From the NCBI GenBank assembly GCA_009911355.1, contig QXXE01000005.1, positions 44,409 through 108,408 on the forward strand: DNA of 64,000 bases, given 5' to 3'. Made by a program: the position numbers and the translations under genes. Shown here piece after piece: positions 57,281 to 64,000 of this stretch. Source of the DNA: Clostridiaceae bacterium (GTDB lineage Bacteria; Bacillota; Clostridia; Oscillospirales; Butyricicoccaceae). Below the pieces are notes generated by a model. That model saw only the letters and a list, made by a program, of their open reading frames with translations. It ran no database searches and had not been told where the DNA came from. Each line of letters starts with the position of its first letter. Within the stretch, counting starts at the first letter, position 1.

Positions 57281-58063
57281 TCAGAAGCCGTTTTTTGCGA
57301 GCTCCCGCACCAGCCGCACATGGAACGCGCACGGGCGGAAATGCGGCAGGTCGCGCTGGAGCGCGTCGGCAAGGTACTGGTGGCTCACCCGGTCGAGCGT
57401 CCCCCGGTAATTGCCCCACTCCGCCGACTTTGCGGAAACCAGGCCGTCGGTTTCGCCGTCGAACGGGCGGCACACCGCGCCGAACAGCGACATAATGGGG
57501 TCGTGCGCGCTCCCGCCGAGCCGCGCGCCCCAGCTTTGGTAATAGACGCCTGGCGCGTCCGGGCATTCGCGGTTAAAATCCTCTGCCCAATCTGCCGACA
57601 GGTCGTGCAGCGTTTGGAAGAAATCGGGCGACTGGTCACCCAGGAGCCGCCAGAACTGGTTTGAGCACAGGCCATAGGGCGTGAGCAGCCGCCGCGCCCC
57701 CATCCACTGCGCCGTGCGGGAGCCGTGATGCGGGGTAGAAAGCGTTGTCAGCGACGCGGCCTGTCCGGCCATGCCGAGCTTTGAAATCAGGTACCGCACT
57801 TCCAGCCCGCCCTTTGAATGGGCGACAAAATTGACCTTTTCGCAGTGTTCGGCTTCCAGCACCCGCTGCACGGCCTGCTGAAGCTGCCGTGCGTTGCCCG
57901 CAACCGTGCCCCACGCGTCCTGCCCGCTGAGGTAGACCCGCGCACCGCGCGCCCGCAGTACATCCGGGATGCGCCCCCAGTAGAAAATCGGGCGGTCGTC
58001 GCGGCAGTTCATCCCGTGGACCAGCACGATGGGGTAACGGGTCTGGCAGCAGTCAGTCCGCAT
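57281..58063 (-). CDS. Alpha/beta-hydrolase, putative lipase/esterase
   Basis: The 260-residue product starts MRTDCCQTRYPIVLVHGMNCRDDRP (oxyanion-hole HG region), has the nucleophile elbow VNFVAHSKGGLEVRYLIS, STPHHGSRTAQ, then DGETDGLVSAKSAEWG (likely catalytic Asp) and DRVSHQYLADAL (likely catalytic His). This is the lipase class 2 / triacylglycerol lipase type seen in Firmicutes. There is no signal peptide. ATG 58063 overlaps the end of the TSCPD gene by 11 bases, so it is the last gene of the operon starting at 59601. Confidence 0.8.
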   Translation of the reverse strand: MRTDCCQTRYPIVLVHGMNCRDDRPIFYWGRIPDVLRARGARVYLSGQDAWGTVAGNARQLQQAVQRVLEAEHCEKVNFVAHSKGGLEVRYLISKLGMAGQAASLTTLSTPHHGSRTAQWMGARRLLTPYGLCSNQFWRLLGDQSPDFFQTLHDLSADWAEDFNRECPDAPGVYYQSWGARLGGSAHDPIMSLFGAVCRPFDGETDGLVSAKSAEWGNYRGTLDRVSHQYLADALQRDLPHFRPCAFHVRLVRELAKNGF

Positions 58064-58313
58064 TTGCTTTTTCGAGCGCTGCGCGCACCCCGCGCGCCAG
58101 CTGGTCCGAGCACGAAGTGCCGCGCCCGCCGCAGTCGATGCCCCTGAAATAGCCTTCGATCTGTTCAACCGTCATGCCTTCAACGACCTTGCTGATCGCC
58201 TGCAAATTGCCGTTGCAGCCGCCTTGGAAGCTGACGTTATGGACGACGTTGCCTTCCAGGTCGAAATCGATCTGGCGGGAGCAGGTCCCGCTGGTTTTAT
58301 ACGAATAACGCAT
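58053..58313 (-). CDS. TSCPD domain protein (TIGR03905 family)
   Basis: The 86-residue product reads MRYSYKTSGTCSRQIDFDLEGN...VSFQGGCNGNLQAISKVVEGMTVEQIEGYFRGIDCGGRGTSCSDQLARGV. It matches the small TIGR03905 proteins related to the C-terminal TSCPD domain of vitamin-B12-dependent ribonucleotide reductase; here the signature is TSCSD. Four cysteines are kept. Function unknown; it overlaps the HAD gene upstream by 17 bases. Confidence 0.87.
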   Translation of the reverse strand: MRYSYKTSGTCSRQIDFDLEGNVVHNVSFQGGCNGNLQAISKVVEGMTVEQIEGYFRGIDCGGRGTSCSDQLARGVRAALEKANAD

Positions 58314-59031
58314 GTGAAATACCTTCCTTTTTCAGAATTTCAGAAATACATTTGCGCACGCCGTACATGTCGGCGGCTTCATAATGCGGGCAGCGGTACC
58401 GCGCGTGCGGCCTGCCTGTCCAGTTGAGCCAGATCCCGTGCAGCCCGAGCGCCAGCGCGCCGCCGATATCGTGGTCGCGGTTGTCCCCGACCATTACCGC
58501 TTCCTGCGGGGCGCAGCCGCATTTTTCGAGGCAAAGCTCGAAAATCCGGGGGGCAGGTTTGTCGCGCCCGGCTTCTTCGCTTGCGACGAACGCGTCAAAC
58601 CGGTCCGCAAGCCCCAGCCGCACCAGCTTTTCCATTTGCTTGTCCGCCATCATGTTGGTGCAGACACAGGTTTTCAGGCCAAGCCCGTGCAGCTCATCCA
58701 GCAGCTCGGGCGTGCCGGGGCGCAGCTCCATGCCATCCATCAGCGTTTGCCAATAAATTTCATGCAGGGACTGGGCGTAACGGATGGGGTTTATGCCGAA
58801 CACCTCCAGCGCGCGCTGCATTTGCACGACCCGGTCATGGCTTTCGGGCTCGGCGTGCAGGATGGTATGGTAATAGCGCCGCGCGGCGACGGCCTGTTCT
58901 CGGAAATCGGCGGCGGGGATACCGAGCTCGCGCTCCACCCATACGCTGACCGCGTCATAGCCCGCTGCGTTGAGCTGGTCGAATGAGGTATACAGGGTAT
59001 CGTCGAGGTCAAAAAGGATTGCTTGGATCAC
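58297..59031 (-). CDS. HAD-superfamily hydrolase
   Basis: The 244-residue product starts with GTG (seven bases after GGAGG) and has motif I ILFDLDDTLYTS, a helical cap (about residues 20-95), motif II CVCTNMM, motif III lysine in EEAGRDKPAPRIFELCLEKCG and motif IV MVGDNRDHDIGGALALGLHGIWLNW. It is a phosphatase of the YjjG/pyrimidine-5'-nucleotidase type; substrate unknown. It overlaps the TSCPD gene. Confidence 0.9.
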   Translation of the reverse strand: MIQAILFDLDDTLYTSFDQLNAAGYDAVSVWVERELGIPAADFREQAVAARRYYHTILHAEPESHDRVVQMQRALEVFGINPIRYAQSLHEIYWQTLMDGMELRPGTPELLDELHGLGLKTCVCTNMMADKQMEKLVRLGLADRFDAFVASEEAGRDKPAPRIFELCLEKCGCAPQEAVMVGDNRDHDIGGALALGLHGIWLNWTGRPHARYRCPHYEAADMYGVRKCISEILKKEGISHALFV

Positions 59032-59043
59032 GTAGCGCCCTCC

Positions 59044-59601
59044 TTATAATAGTTTTTCGTCGTACACCGCGCGGGAGCCGCCGACAAACTTCGGGCGGGA
59101 GCGTGCCGCGGTCACCGCAGCTTGCCCGATGCGCCCCGTGGAAAGCCGCACTGGCACGACAACCGGGCGAACATGCATCCCGATGAGGGTTGCGCCGATA
59201 TCGAGGCCAGCCTTAGCTTGCTGGCGCAGCTCCTCCACCGCCGCAGGCGCGGCAAACGCGCGGTACGCTGCTGTTGCGAACGATCCGCCTGCTTTGGGCT
59301 GCGGGATTACGTTTACTGGTGTGAGCCCAAACCGTTCCGCCGTACTTTGTTCCACAATCAGTGCGCGGTTTAAGTGCTCGCAGCACTGGGCCGCGAGCAG
59401 CACCCCACGTGGCGCGAGGGCTTCTGCAATGCCCTGAAAGACCGCGCTGGCGGCTTCCTCACTCGACTGGGTGCCAATCCTTGCGCCTATGATTTCGCTT
59501 GATGAGCAGCCGACTGCCAGCAGGTCGCCTTCCCGCAGCCCTGCTGCGTCGCAAAGCTCCTCCGCAGCTGCCCGCGCCTGTTCTTTCCATGTATTCAGCA
59601 T
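59044..59601 (-). CDS. TIGR01440 family protein (YwlG, DUF436)
   Basis: The 185-residue product matches the YwlG family: LAVGCSSSEIIGARIGTQSSEEAA, LLAAQCCEHLNRALIVEQ, GGSFATAAY, AGLDIGATLIGMHVRPVVVPVR and the end RPKFVGGSRAVYDEKLL. The function is not known; the fold suggests a small enzyme or transferase. It is first in the operon YwlG-like, HAD, TSCPD, lipase, transcribed from the promoter at 60021-60048 through the tandem repeat array. Confidence 0.9.
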   Translation of the reverse strand: MLNTWKEQARAAAEELCDAAGLREGDLLAVGCSSSEIIGARIGTQSSEEAASAVFQGIAEALAPRGVLLAAQCCEHLNRALIVEQSTAERFGLTPVNVIPQPKAGGSFATAAYRAFAAPAAVEELRQQAKAGLDIGATLIGMHVRPVVVPVRLSTGRIGQAAVTAARSRPKFVGGSRAVYDEKLL

Positions 59602-59660
59602 GGCTTTCCCTCCTGTTTTTCATGCTGCCCGTCCCGCTCTCTGCGCCCGCCCAAAGGCGT

Positions 59661-59922
59661 TGCCCTTCGCGGGCGGCGCCAAAGGGCTTTGCCCTCTGGA
59701 CTCCCAGCCCTCCGCGGGCAGCGCCAGGGGACTCTGCCCCCTGGACCCCCAGCCCTTCGCGGGCAGCGCCAGGGGACTCTGCCCCCTGGACCCCCAGCCC
59801 TTCGCGGGCAGCGCCAGGGGGCTCTGCCCCCCGGACCCCCAGCCCTTCGCGGGCAGCGCCAGGGGACTCTGCCCCCTGGACCCCCGCGATTTTTTTGTAA
59901 AAAAATCGAGTAAAAACTTCAT
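59661..59922. repeat. 45-base tandem array (five copies) in dispersed repeat copy 18
   Basis: Units CAGCCCTTCGCGGGCAGCGC... recur with AGCCC at 59706, 59751, 59796 and 59841 (45-base period); the first, divergent unit starts at 59661. Each holds a module-B type hairpin, e.g. CCAGGGGACTCTGCCCCCTGG. The array ends with module A (59886-59909) and module C. It lies in the leader of the YwlG-like operon. Confidence 0.9.
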
Positions 59923-60020
59923 TTCGCCTGCGGGCGGGACGAAAGCATTGCTGCCTGCATTCCCAGCTGGCCAGCAGAGTTTTTTTACTTATTTGTGCGG
60001 CTTTTCAGCCAATTATGATC

Positions 60021-60048
60021 ATTATATCACAGCAGACGAAAAATGCAA
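60021..60048 (-). promoter_or_regulatory. Promoter of the YwlG-like operon
   Basis: TTGCAT (60048-60043), 16 bases and TATAAT (60026-60021) on the minus strand, with TGTGA before the -10 (extended -10). The leader of about 410 bases spans the whole 45-base repeat array. Confidence 0.75.
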
Positions 60049-60163
60049 GCCGTGCCATTGCGTTTCATCGTCTTTCCCTAAAAAAAACATAGAAGCAACC
60101 CTATATAAGCGCACGCGTCGTGCCGTCCATTCTTCCTGACAGCGCAAAACGCAGTGAAAACCC

Positions 60164-60192
60164 TTTCTTTTCCGCTGCCGCTATGATATACT
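60164..60192 (+). promoter_or_regulatory. pepF promoter
   Basis: TTTCTT (60164-60169), 17 bases and TATACT (60187-60192); TATGA before the -10 makes an extended -10. Transcription would start about 100 bases before pepF. Confidence 0.65.
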
Positions 60193-60298
60193 TACAACAA
60201 ACAACATCCTCCGGCGGAAAACCCTGAACAGCGGCCGCATAAGCGGTGCCGCGCACTGCCGATACTATGATTATATTTCAAAAAGGAGCATCCAAACT

Positions 60299-62098
60299 AT
60301 GCCTACGATCCCTTCCCGCGCGGACGCTGACCCGCGCTACACCTGGAACCTTGCCGACATTTTCCCCACTGACGAGGATTGGCAGGCTGCTTATGCCGCA
60401 GCCCAGCGCAGCCCGGAAAAGCTGCGTTCCTATGAGGGTAAGCTGTCGGACGCCAAAACGCTGCTGGAATTCCTGCGCTACAGCGATGAATTGTCGGTCG
60501 TGCTCGACCGGCTCGGCAACTACGCCCAGCGCAAGGCCGATGAAGACACCCGCAGCGCTGCCTATCAGGAAATGAGCGCGCTGTTCCTGAACCTTGCGAT
60601 CGAGACCAGCCGTGCGGCGGCATTCTCAACGCCGGAGATCCTTTCCATCCCGGACGAAACGCTGGAAGGCTTTTTCCGGGAGGAGCCCGCGCTTTCGCAG
60701 TACCGCCTGCTGATCGACCGTGTCCTGCGCCAGCGCTCCCACGTGCTCTCGCCGGAGGGCGAAGCGCTGCTTGCGGCGGCGGGCCAGCTGGGGCAGTCGC
60801 CTGATGATATTTTTTCTTACCTGAACGACGCGGATATGCGCTTTGCCGATGTACTTGACAGCGAGGGCGTCACCCATGCCGTCACCCACGGCAGCTTCAG
60901 CGCGCTGCTCCAATCGCCCGACCGCACGCTGCGCCGCGCCGCGTTTGAATCACTTTACAGCGTATACGGCCAGTTCCGCAACACCTCGGCGGCGCTGCTC
61001 TCCGCGCAAATGAAGCAGCTGCAATTCTTTGCCGACGCGCGGCGTTACGGCTCTGCGCTGGAAGCGTCGCTGGATGAAAACGAGGTGCCCGCTGAGATCT
61101 ACCACAGCCTGATTACCGCCGTGCGGGACGGCTTCCCCGCCATGCACCGCTATGTCAGCCTGCGCAAACGGCTGCTGGGGCTGGATGAGCTGCATTTTTA
61201 CGACCTGTACACCCCGATCGTTGCGGGGCAGGATATCCAGGTCAGCTACGACGAGGCATGGGAAACCGCGCTGGAAGCCCTTGCGCCGCTGGGCGAGGAC
61301 TATCTCTCCCTGCTCCGGGAGGGCCGCGAAAACCGCTGGATCGACGTATACGAAAACCAGGGCAAGCGTTCCGGCGCATACTCGGCAAGCGTCTACGGCG
61401 TACACCCCTACGTCCTGCTCAATTACACCGGCAAGCTGGACGATATGTTTACGCTGGTGCATGAAATGGGGCATTCTCTGCACTCCTGCCTGTCCAACCG
61501 CACCCAGCCGGTCACTTACGCGCACTATGTGATCTTTGTCGCCGAGGTCGCGTCGACCTGCAATGAAGCGCTGCTGATGCGGCACCTGCTCTCGAAAACC
61601 AACGACCCGGAGCGCAGGGCTTACCTCATCAACCATTTCCTCGAGCAGTTCCGCACAACGCTCTACCGGCAGACGCTGTTTGCCGAATTTGAGCTCTGGT
61701 GCAGCGAACAGATCCGCACAGGGCAGGCGCTGACCGCAGAATCGCTTTCGGCGCGCTACGCCGAACTTTGCCGCGAATACTATGGGGAAGAAATCGTCCT
61801 GGATGAGCAGATTGCGCTGGAATGGGCGCGTATCCCGCATTTTTACTATGATTTTTATGTCTACCAGTATGCGACCGGCTTCTCTGCCGCCGTTGCTTTG
61901 TCCGAGCGCATCCTGCGCGAAGGCGAGCCCGCTGTGCGCGATTACCTGGCGTTCCTCAGTGGGGGCAGCTCAAAGGACCCCGTATCGCTGCTGCGCGGAG
62001 CAGGGGTGGATATGTCTTCTCCGGAGCCGGTACGGTCGGCTTTGCGGCAGTTCTCCGACCTTGTTGACGAGCTGGAACAGCTCACAAAAACAAAATAA
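60299..62098 (+). CDS. pepF: Oligoendopeptidase F
   Basis: A cytoplasmic M3B zinc metallopeptidase that cleaves short peptides. The 599-residue product has an N-terminal helical domain (TWNLADIFPTDEDWQAAYAAAQ) and the catalytic domain with the zinc motif TLVHEMGHSLHSCLS (about residues 383-397), the third ligand Glu in FVAEVASTCNEALLM, and FYYDFYVYQYATGFSAAVALSERIL. Length is normal. AAGGAG precedes the ATG. A strong terminator follows at 62125. Confidence 0.95.
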   Translation: MPTIPSRADADPRYTWNLADIFPTDEDWQAAYAAAQRSPEKLRSYEGKLSDAKTLLEFLRYSDELSVVLDRLGNYAQRKADEDTRSAAYQEMSALFLNLAIETSRAAAFSTPEILSIPDETLEGFFREEPALSQYRLLIDRVLRQRSHVLSPEGEALLAAAGQLGQSPDDIFSYLNDADMRFADVLDSEGVTHAVTHGSFSALLQSPDRTLRRAAFESLYSVYGQFRNTSAALLSAQMKQLQFFADARRYGSALEASLDENEVPAEIYHSLITAVRDGFPAMHRYVSLRKRLLGLDELHFYDLYTPIVAGQDIQVSYDEAWETALEALAPLGEDYLSLLREGRENRWIDVYENQGKRSGAYSASVYGVHPYVLLNYTGKLDDMFTLVHEMGHSLHSCLSNRTQPVTYAHYVIFVAEVASTCNEALLMRHLLSKTNDPERRAYLINHFLEQFRTTLYRQTLFAEFELWCSEQIRTGQALTAESLSARYAELCREYYGEEIVLDEQIALEWARIPHFYYDFYVYQYATGFSAAVALSERILREGEPAVRDYLAFLSGGSSKDPVSLLRGAGVDMSSPEPVRSALRQFSDLVDELEQLTKTK

Positions 62099-62124
62099 AA
62101 CGCTGCGGATATCGCTGTCTTCAC

Positions 62125-62168
62125 GGCGGGCGTCAGGGGTTCTCCCCTCTGGCGCCCGCCGGTTTTTT
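62125..62168 (+). terminator. pepF terminator
   Basis: GGCGGGCG (62125-62132) pairs with CGCCCGCC (62153-62160), extended by GTCAGGGG/CCCCTCTGGC, and is followed by GGTTTTTTTG. 26 bases past the pepF stop. Confidence 0.9.
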
Positions 62169-62183
62169 TGGGGTGGCGTAACA

Positions 62184-62348
62184 ATGGCTGATGATAAGCG
62201 CAAGCCGCATCGGCCAAATTGGAAGGGGCTGTTCAGCCATATATTTTTTGTACTCTTATGGCGCTCAAAACGGCTTGGGCAACATGGTCATTTTGCACGA
62301 GTAATTCACGTGAAATGCCGTGCTTTTTTCTGTTATAGGTGTTTTTGA
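62184..62348 (+). CDS. Possible small basic protein (54 codons), doubtful
   Basis: ATG 62184 opens a 54-residue frame, MADDKRKPHRPNWKGLFSHI, with a hydrophobic middle (IFFVLLW) and a basic, Cys-containing end (KCRAFFCYRCF). The ribosome site is poor (GGGTGG). It could be a real small membrane peptide or chance; no family recognised. It lies between the pepF terminator and the promoter at 62421. Confidence 0.2.
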   Translation: MADDKRKPHRPNWKGLFSHIFFVLLWRSKRLGQHGHFARVIHVKCRAFFCYRCF

Positions 62349-62420
62349 CTATTTGAGAACGATAGGTTTTGTGCATATTCACGATAAAAGGCACGTGAAA
62401 ATGATAGTGCGCCGAAAAGA

Positions 62421-62449
62421 TTGCACAAGAAAGAAAAGTGTGCTAAATT
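62421..62449 (+). promoter_or_regulatory. Promoter of the second sugar-binding protein gene
   Basis: TTGCAC (62421-62426), 17 bases and TAAATT (62444-62449). The match is moderate. It gives a leader of about 240 bases with strong hairpins. Confidence 0.5.
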
Positions 62450-62454
62450 GTAGC

Positions 62455-62607
62455 CAGACGAAAACCCACGGGTTTGCGGCGATACGGAAATTCATCGGTT
62501 TCCGTCTGGGCACATCAGTGCAGGCCGTCATAAAAAAACGGCTGCGTGCTCCTTTTTCTTCTTCTTCTCACTCCCGCTCGGTTTCCCGCCGCGACAGGCG
62601 GGAAACC
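62455..62607 (+). promoter_or_regulatory. Structured 5' leader of the sugar-binding protein gene
   Basis: CAGACGAAAACC (62455-62466) pairs with GGTTTCCGTCTG (62504-62515) with one mismatch, enclosing a GGGTTTGCGG segment; GGTTTCCCGCC (62580-62590) pairs perfectly with GGCGGGAAACC (62597-62607). No T run follows, so these look like leader structures rather than terminators. I recognise no known riboswitch. Confidence 0.4.
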
Positions 62608-62694
62608 CACACGGGCTGATACCGTGGACAACCTGTCATTTTGTTTCCCCTGGGCGGGGCGCCCGCCTAAAAAAATATAAGGAGAATGATGATT

Positions 62695-63738
62695 ATGAGA
62701 AAGATTTTGGCTATGCTGCTCGCATGTGGTATGATGTGCGGCATGCTCGCCGGCTGCGGCGGCGACAACGGCGGTTCCGGCGACAACGGCGGCGCTGCAG
62801 CGGATGCAGGCAATGCAGGAGACGGCAGCAGCAAGGACGGCTACAGCATGACGCTGATTATGTCCCTGCGCGATGAGTTCCTGAGTTCCTTGGAGTCTGG
62901 TGCGAAAGCCGCGGCTGACCAGCTGGGCGTGAACCTTGCTTCCCAGGATGCGCAGAACGACACCAACAAGCTGCTTCAATACATTGAGTCCGCAAAAAAC
63001 GCGGGGGATGATGCCGTACTGGTCAACCTCGTTGATGCAGAGACTGCGAAGCAGTGTATCGAAGCAGCTGGCGATATGAAGGTTGTCTTCGTTAACCGCG
63101 CCCCCGGAGATACCTCTATCCTGGATGGCACCCAGTCCGCGTTCGTAGGGTCCGACGAGATGACCTCCGGCGGCTATCAGGGCCAATTCCTCGCTGATTA
63201 CTTCAACGCGAAGGGTCAGAAAGATGTCCGTTACATCCTTCTGCAAGGCACGCTCGGCCTCGTACATACCGAACAGCGCTCTCTCTCTGTTATTGAGCAG
63301 ATGAAGGCTGGTGGCTTGAACCCGATCGAAGCGTCGGCGCCGCTGGTTGCCGATTACGACCGCGCAAACGCGATGGACATGATTTCGCCCCTGCTGAATA
63401 CCACCGATTTTGACTGCATTATTGCGAACAACGACGCAATGGCAATGGGCGCGGTAGAAGCTATGCTTGCGCAGAACATGGATCCGTCTTCAATCCCGAT
63501 TGTTGGCATCGACGCAACGGTTGACGGACTCCAGGCAGTCATCGACGGCACACTCGCAATGACCGTGTTCCAAGACCCGAATGGCCAGGGCTATGGTGGC
63601 CTGATGGCAGCGGTAAACATGATTGAAGGCAAGCCGATCAACGACGGCACCGACTATGAAACCGACGAAAGCGGCAATATCGTTTGGGTACCGTTTGAGC
63701 CCGTAACTCCTGACGTAGCTCCGGACTACCAGAAATAA
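62695..63738 (+). CDS. Sugar ABC transporter substrate-binding lipoprotein (CUT2 type)
   Basis: The 347-residue product starts MRKILAMLLACGMMCGM with lipobox LAGC at about residues 21-24 and a Gly/Asp/Asn-rich linker. The mature protein is a type-1 periplasmic binding fold like ribose/galactose binders: SLRDEFLSSLESGAKAAADQLGV, DDAVLVNLVDAETAKQCIE, VNRAPGDTSILDG, CIIANNDAMAMGAVEAML and IVGIDATVDGLQAVIDGTLAMTVFQDP. I chose ATG 62695, ten bases after GGAG, over two ATGs just before it. It is followed by a hairpin and then the ATPase gene at 63930, a standard binding-protein-first operon. Confidence 0.92.
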   Translation: MRKILAMLLACGMMCGMLAGCGGDNGGSGDNGGAAADAGNAGDGSSKDGYSMTLIMSLRDEFLSSLESGAKAAADQLGVNLASQDAQNDTNKLLQYIESAKNAGDDAVLVNLVDAETAKQCIEAAGDMKVVFVNRAPGDTSILDGTQSAFVGSDEMTSGGYQGQFLADYFNAKGQKDVRYILLQGTLGLVHTEQRSLSVIEQMKAGGLNPIEASAPLVADYDRANAMDMISPLLNTTDFDCIIANNDAMAMGAVEAMLAQNMDPSSIPIVGIDATVDGLQAVIDGTLAMTVFQDPNGQGYGGLMAAVNMIEGKPINDGTDYETDESGNIVWVPFEPVTPDVAPDYQK

Positions 63739-63753
63739 GTCAAAGCGTAAGTG

Positions 63754-63779
63754 AAGGGGCATTGCACGCAATGCCCCTT
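63754..63779 (+). terminator. Hairpin between binding-protein and ATPase genes
   Basis: AAGGGGCATTG (63754-63764) pairs with CAATGCCCCTT (63769-63779), loop CACG, followed by TCTTA. It probably causes partial termination so that binding protein exceeds ATPase. Confidence 0.65.
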
Positions 63780-63929
63780 TCTTAAAAAGCGTACCGGCCG
63801 TCCCAGCCCTGCGCAGGGCGCCCCTTGCAGGGCGGAGGCGGGCAGGCCGGGCCGCCGACCCCTACGGGAGCGGATGCAGCCCGCACCCGGGAACCATCCA
63901 CAAATGAAAGATACAGAGGTGAAGAAGAA

Positions 63930-64000
63930 GTGAGTCAAGAGTATATCCTGGAAATGACCGATATCGTGAAGGAATTTCCGGGCGTGCGCGCCCTGAAAGG
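63930..64000 (+). CDS. Sugar ABC transporter ATP-binding protein, start only
   Basis: A GTG at 63930, nine bases after GAGGTG, opens MSQEYILEMTDIVKEFPGVRALK, the standard N-terminus of RbsA/MglA-type tandem ATPases (the GV-KAL/ALK segment just before Walker A). The rest lies beyond the window. It pairs with the binding protein at 62695. Confidence 0.8.
   Translation, partial: MSQEYILEMTDIVKEFPGVRALK

Noticed and set aside
59620..59922. Collagen-like repeat protein (GSRGQSPLALPAKGW units)
   Set aside because: It is a translation of the 45-base tandem DNA array; other frames are equally open and there is no ribosome site.

Overview
This is a GC-rich chromosomal window with the gene content of a low-to-mid-complexity Clostridia (Bacillota) genome, most likely an Oscillospiraceae/Ruminococcaceae-type gut anaerobe. 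The pointers are a SCIFF peptide with its radical SAM maturase beside yajC and a TIGR04086 membrane protein, IreB, a T-box in front of pheST, an L10 leader, a RuvX/YqgF, DUF512 and YwlG (TIGR01440) proteins, TTG/GTG starts with strong GGAGG ribosome sites, and many TTGACA-17-TATAAT promoters. No tRNA, rRNA, CRISPR array, phage or recognisable insertion sequence was seen. The species cannot be named from the window.

Layout. 1-5.2 kb: the C-terminal end of a probable corrinoid-activator protein, a sugar-binding lipoprotein divergent from an AraC regulator, a UroD-fold methyltransferase and a DUF3396-like gene split by an in-frame TAG. 5.3-15.1 kb (all minus): secF-secD, purB, an aspartate-type aminotransferase, an S-layer-homology protein and a PLP-dependent Met-gamma-lyase-family protein. 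15.2-19.2 kb (minus): a cell-envelope group tagO-like, wecB and an anchored protein with overlapping ends, then trpS. 19.5-23.6 kb (minus): rpmG-secE-nusG-rplK-rplA followed by an L10 leader and rplJ-rplL, closed by a strong terminator; rpoBC does not follow. 23.7-31.4 kb: ruvX, a phospholipase-C-like protein, a radical SAM protein, a multi-sugar ABC ATPase (msmX-like), an AraC regulator, an RluA pseudouridine synthase and zinc-ribbon proteins. 31.6-36.3 kb (minus): ireB and T-box-controlled pheS-pheT. 36.7-41.4 kb (minus): membrane proteins and the SCIFF locus (yajC, TIGR04086, scfA, scfB). 41.7-49.1 kb (plus): an ECF sigma factor with an overlapping membrane protein, then an ABC ATPase and four consecutive permeases. 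49.4-59.6 kb (minus): an FAD-Rieske oxidoreductase, gpsA-plsY-der-DUF512-rpmF-yceD, and a four-gene operon of YwlG-like, HAD, TSCPD and lipase proteins. 60.3-64 kb (plus): pepF, then a second sugar-binding lipoprotein and the start of its ABC ATPase.

What stands out. Most intergenic gaps carry a modular family of GC-rich palindromic repeats. Module A is an A/T palindrome (CGATTTTTT...AAAAAATCG), module B a hairpin of the type CCAGAGGGAC..GTCCCTCTGG, and module C is CGCCTGCGGGCGGGACG. Copies differ by paired, stem-preserving changes; several are expanded into tandem arrays of 17, 41, 45, 110 or 133 bases, and one copy of module B is split by a 118-base hairpin-rich insertion. Other candidates are the sigma/ABC/four-permease locus, a PheT with an apparent second tRNA-binding OB domain, an ATA start codon in the DUF512 gene, and one-base deletions in rplA and der that are more likely sequence errors than biology.
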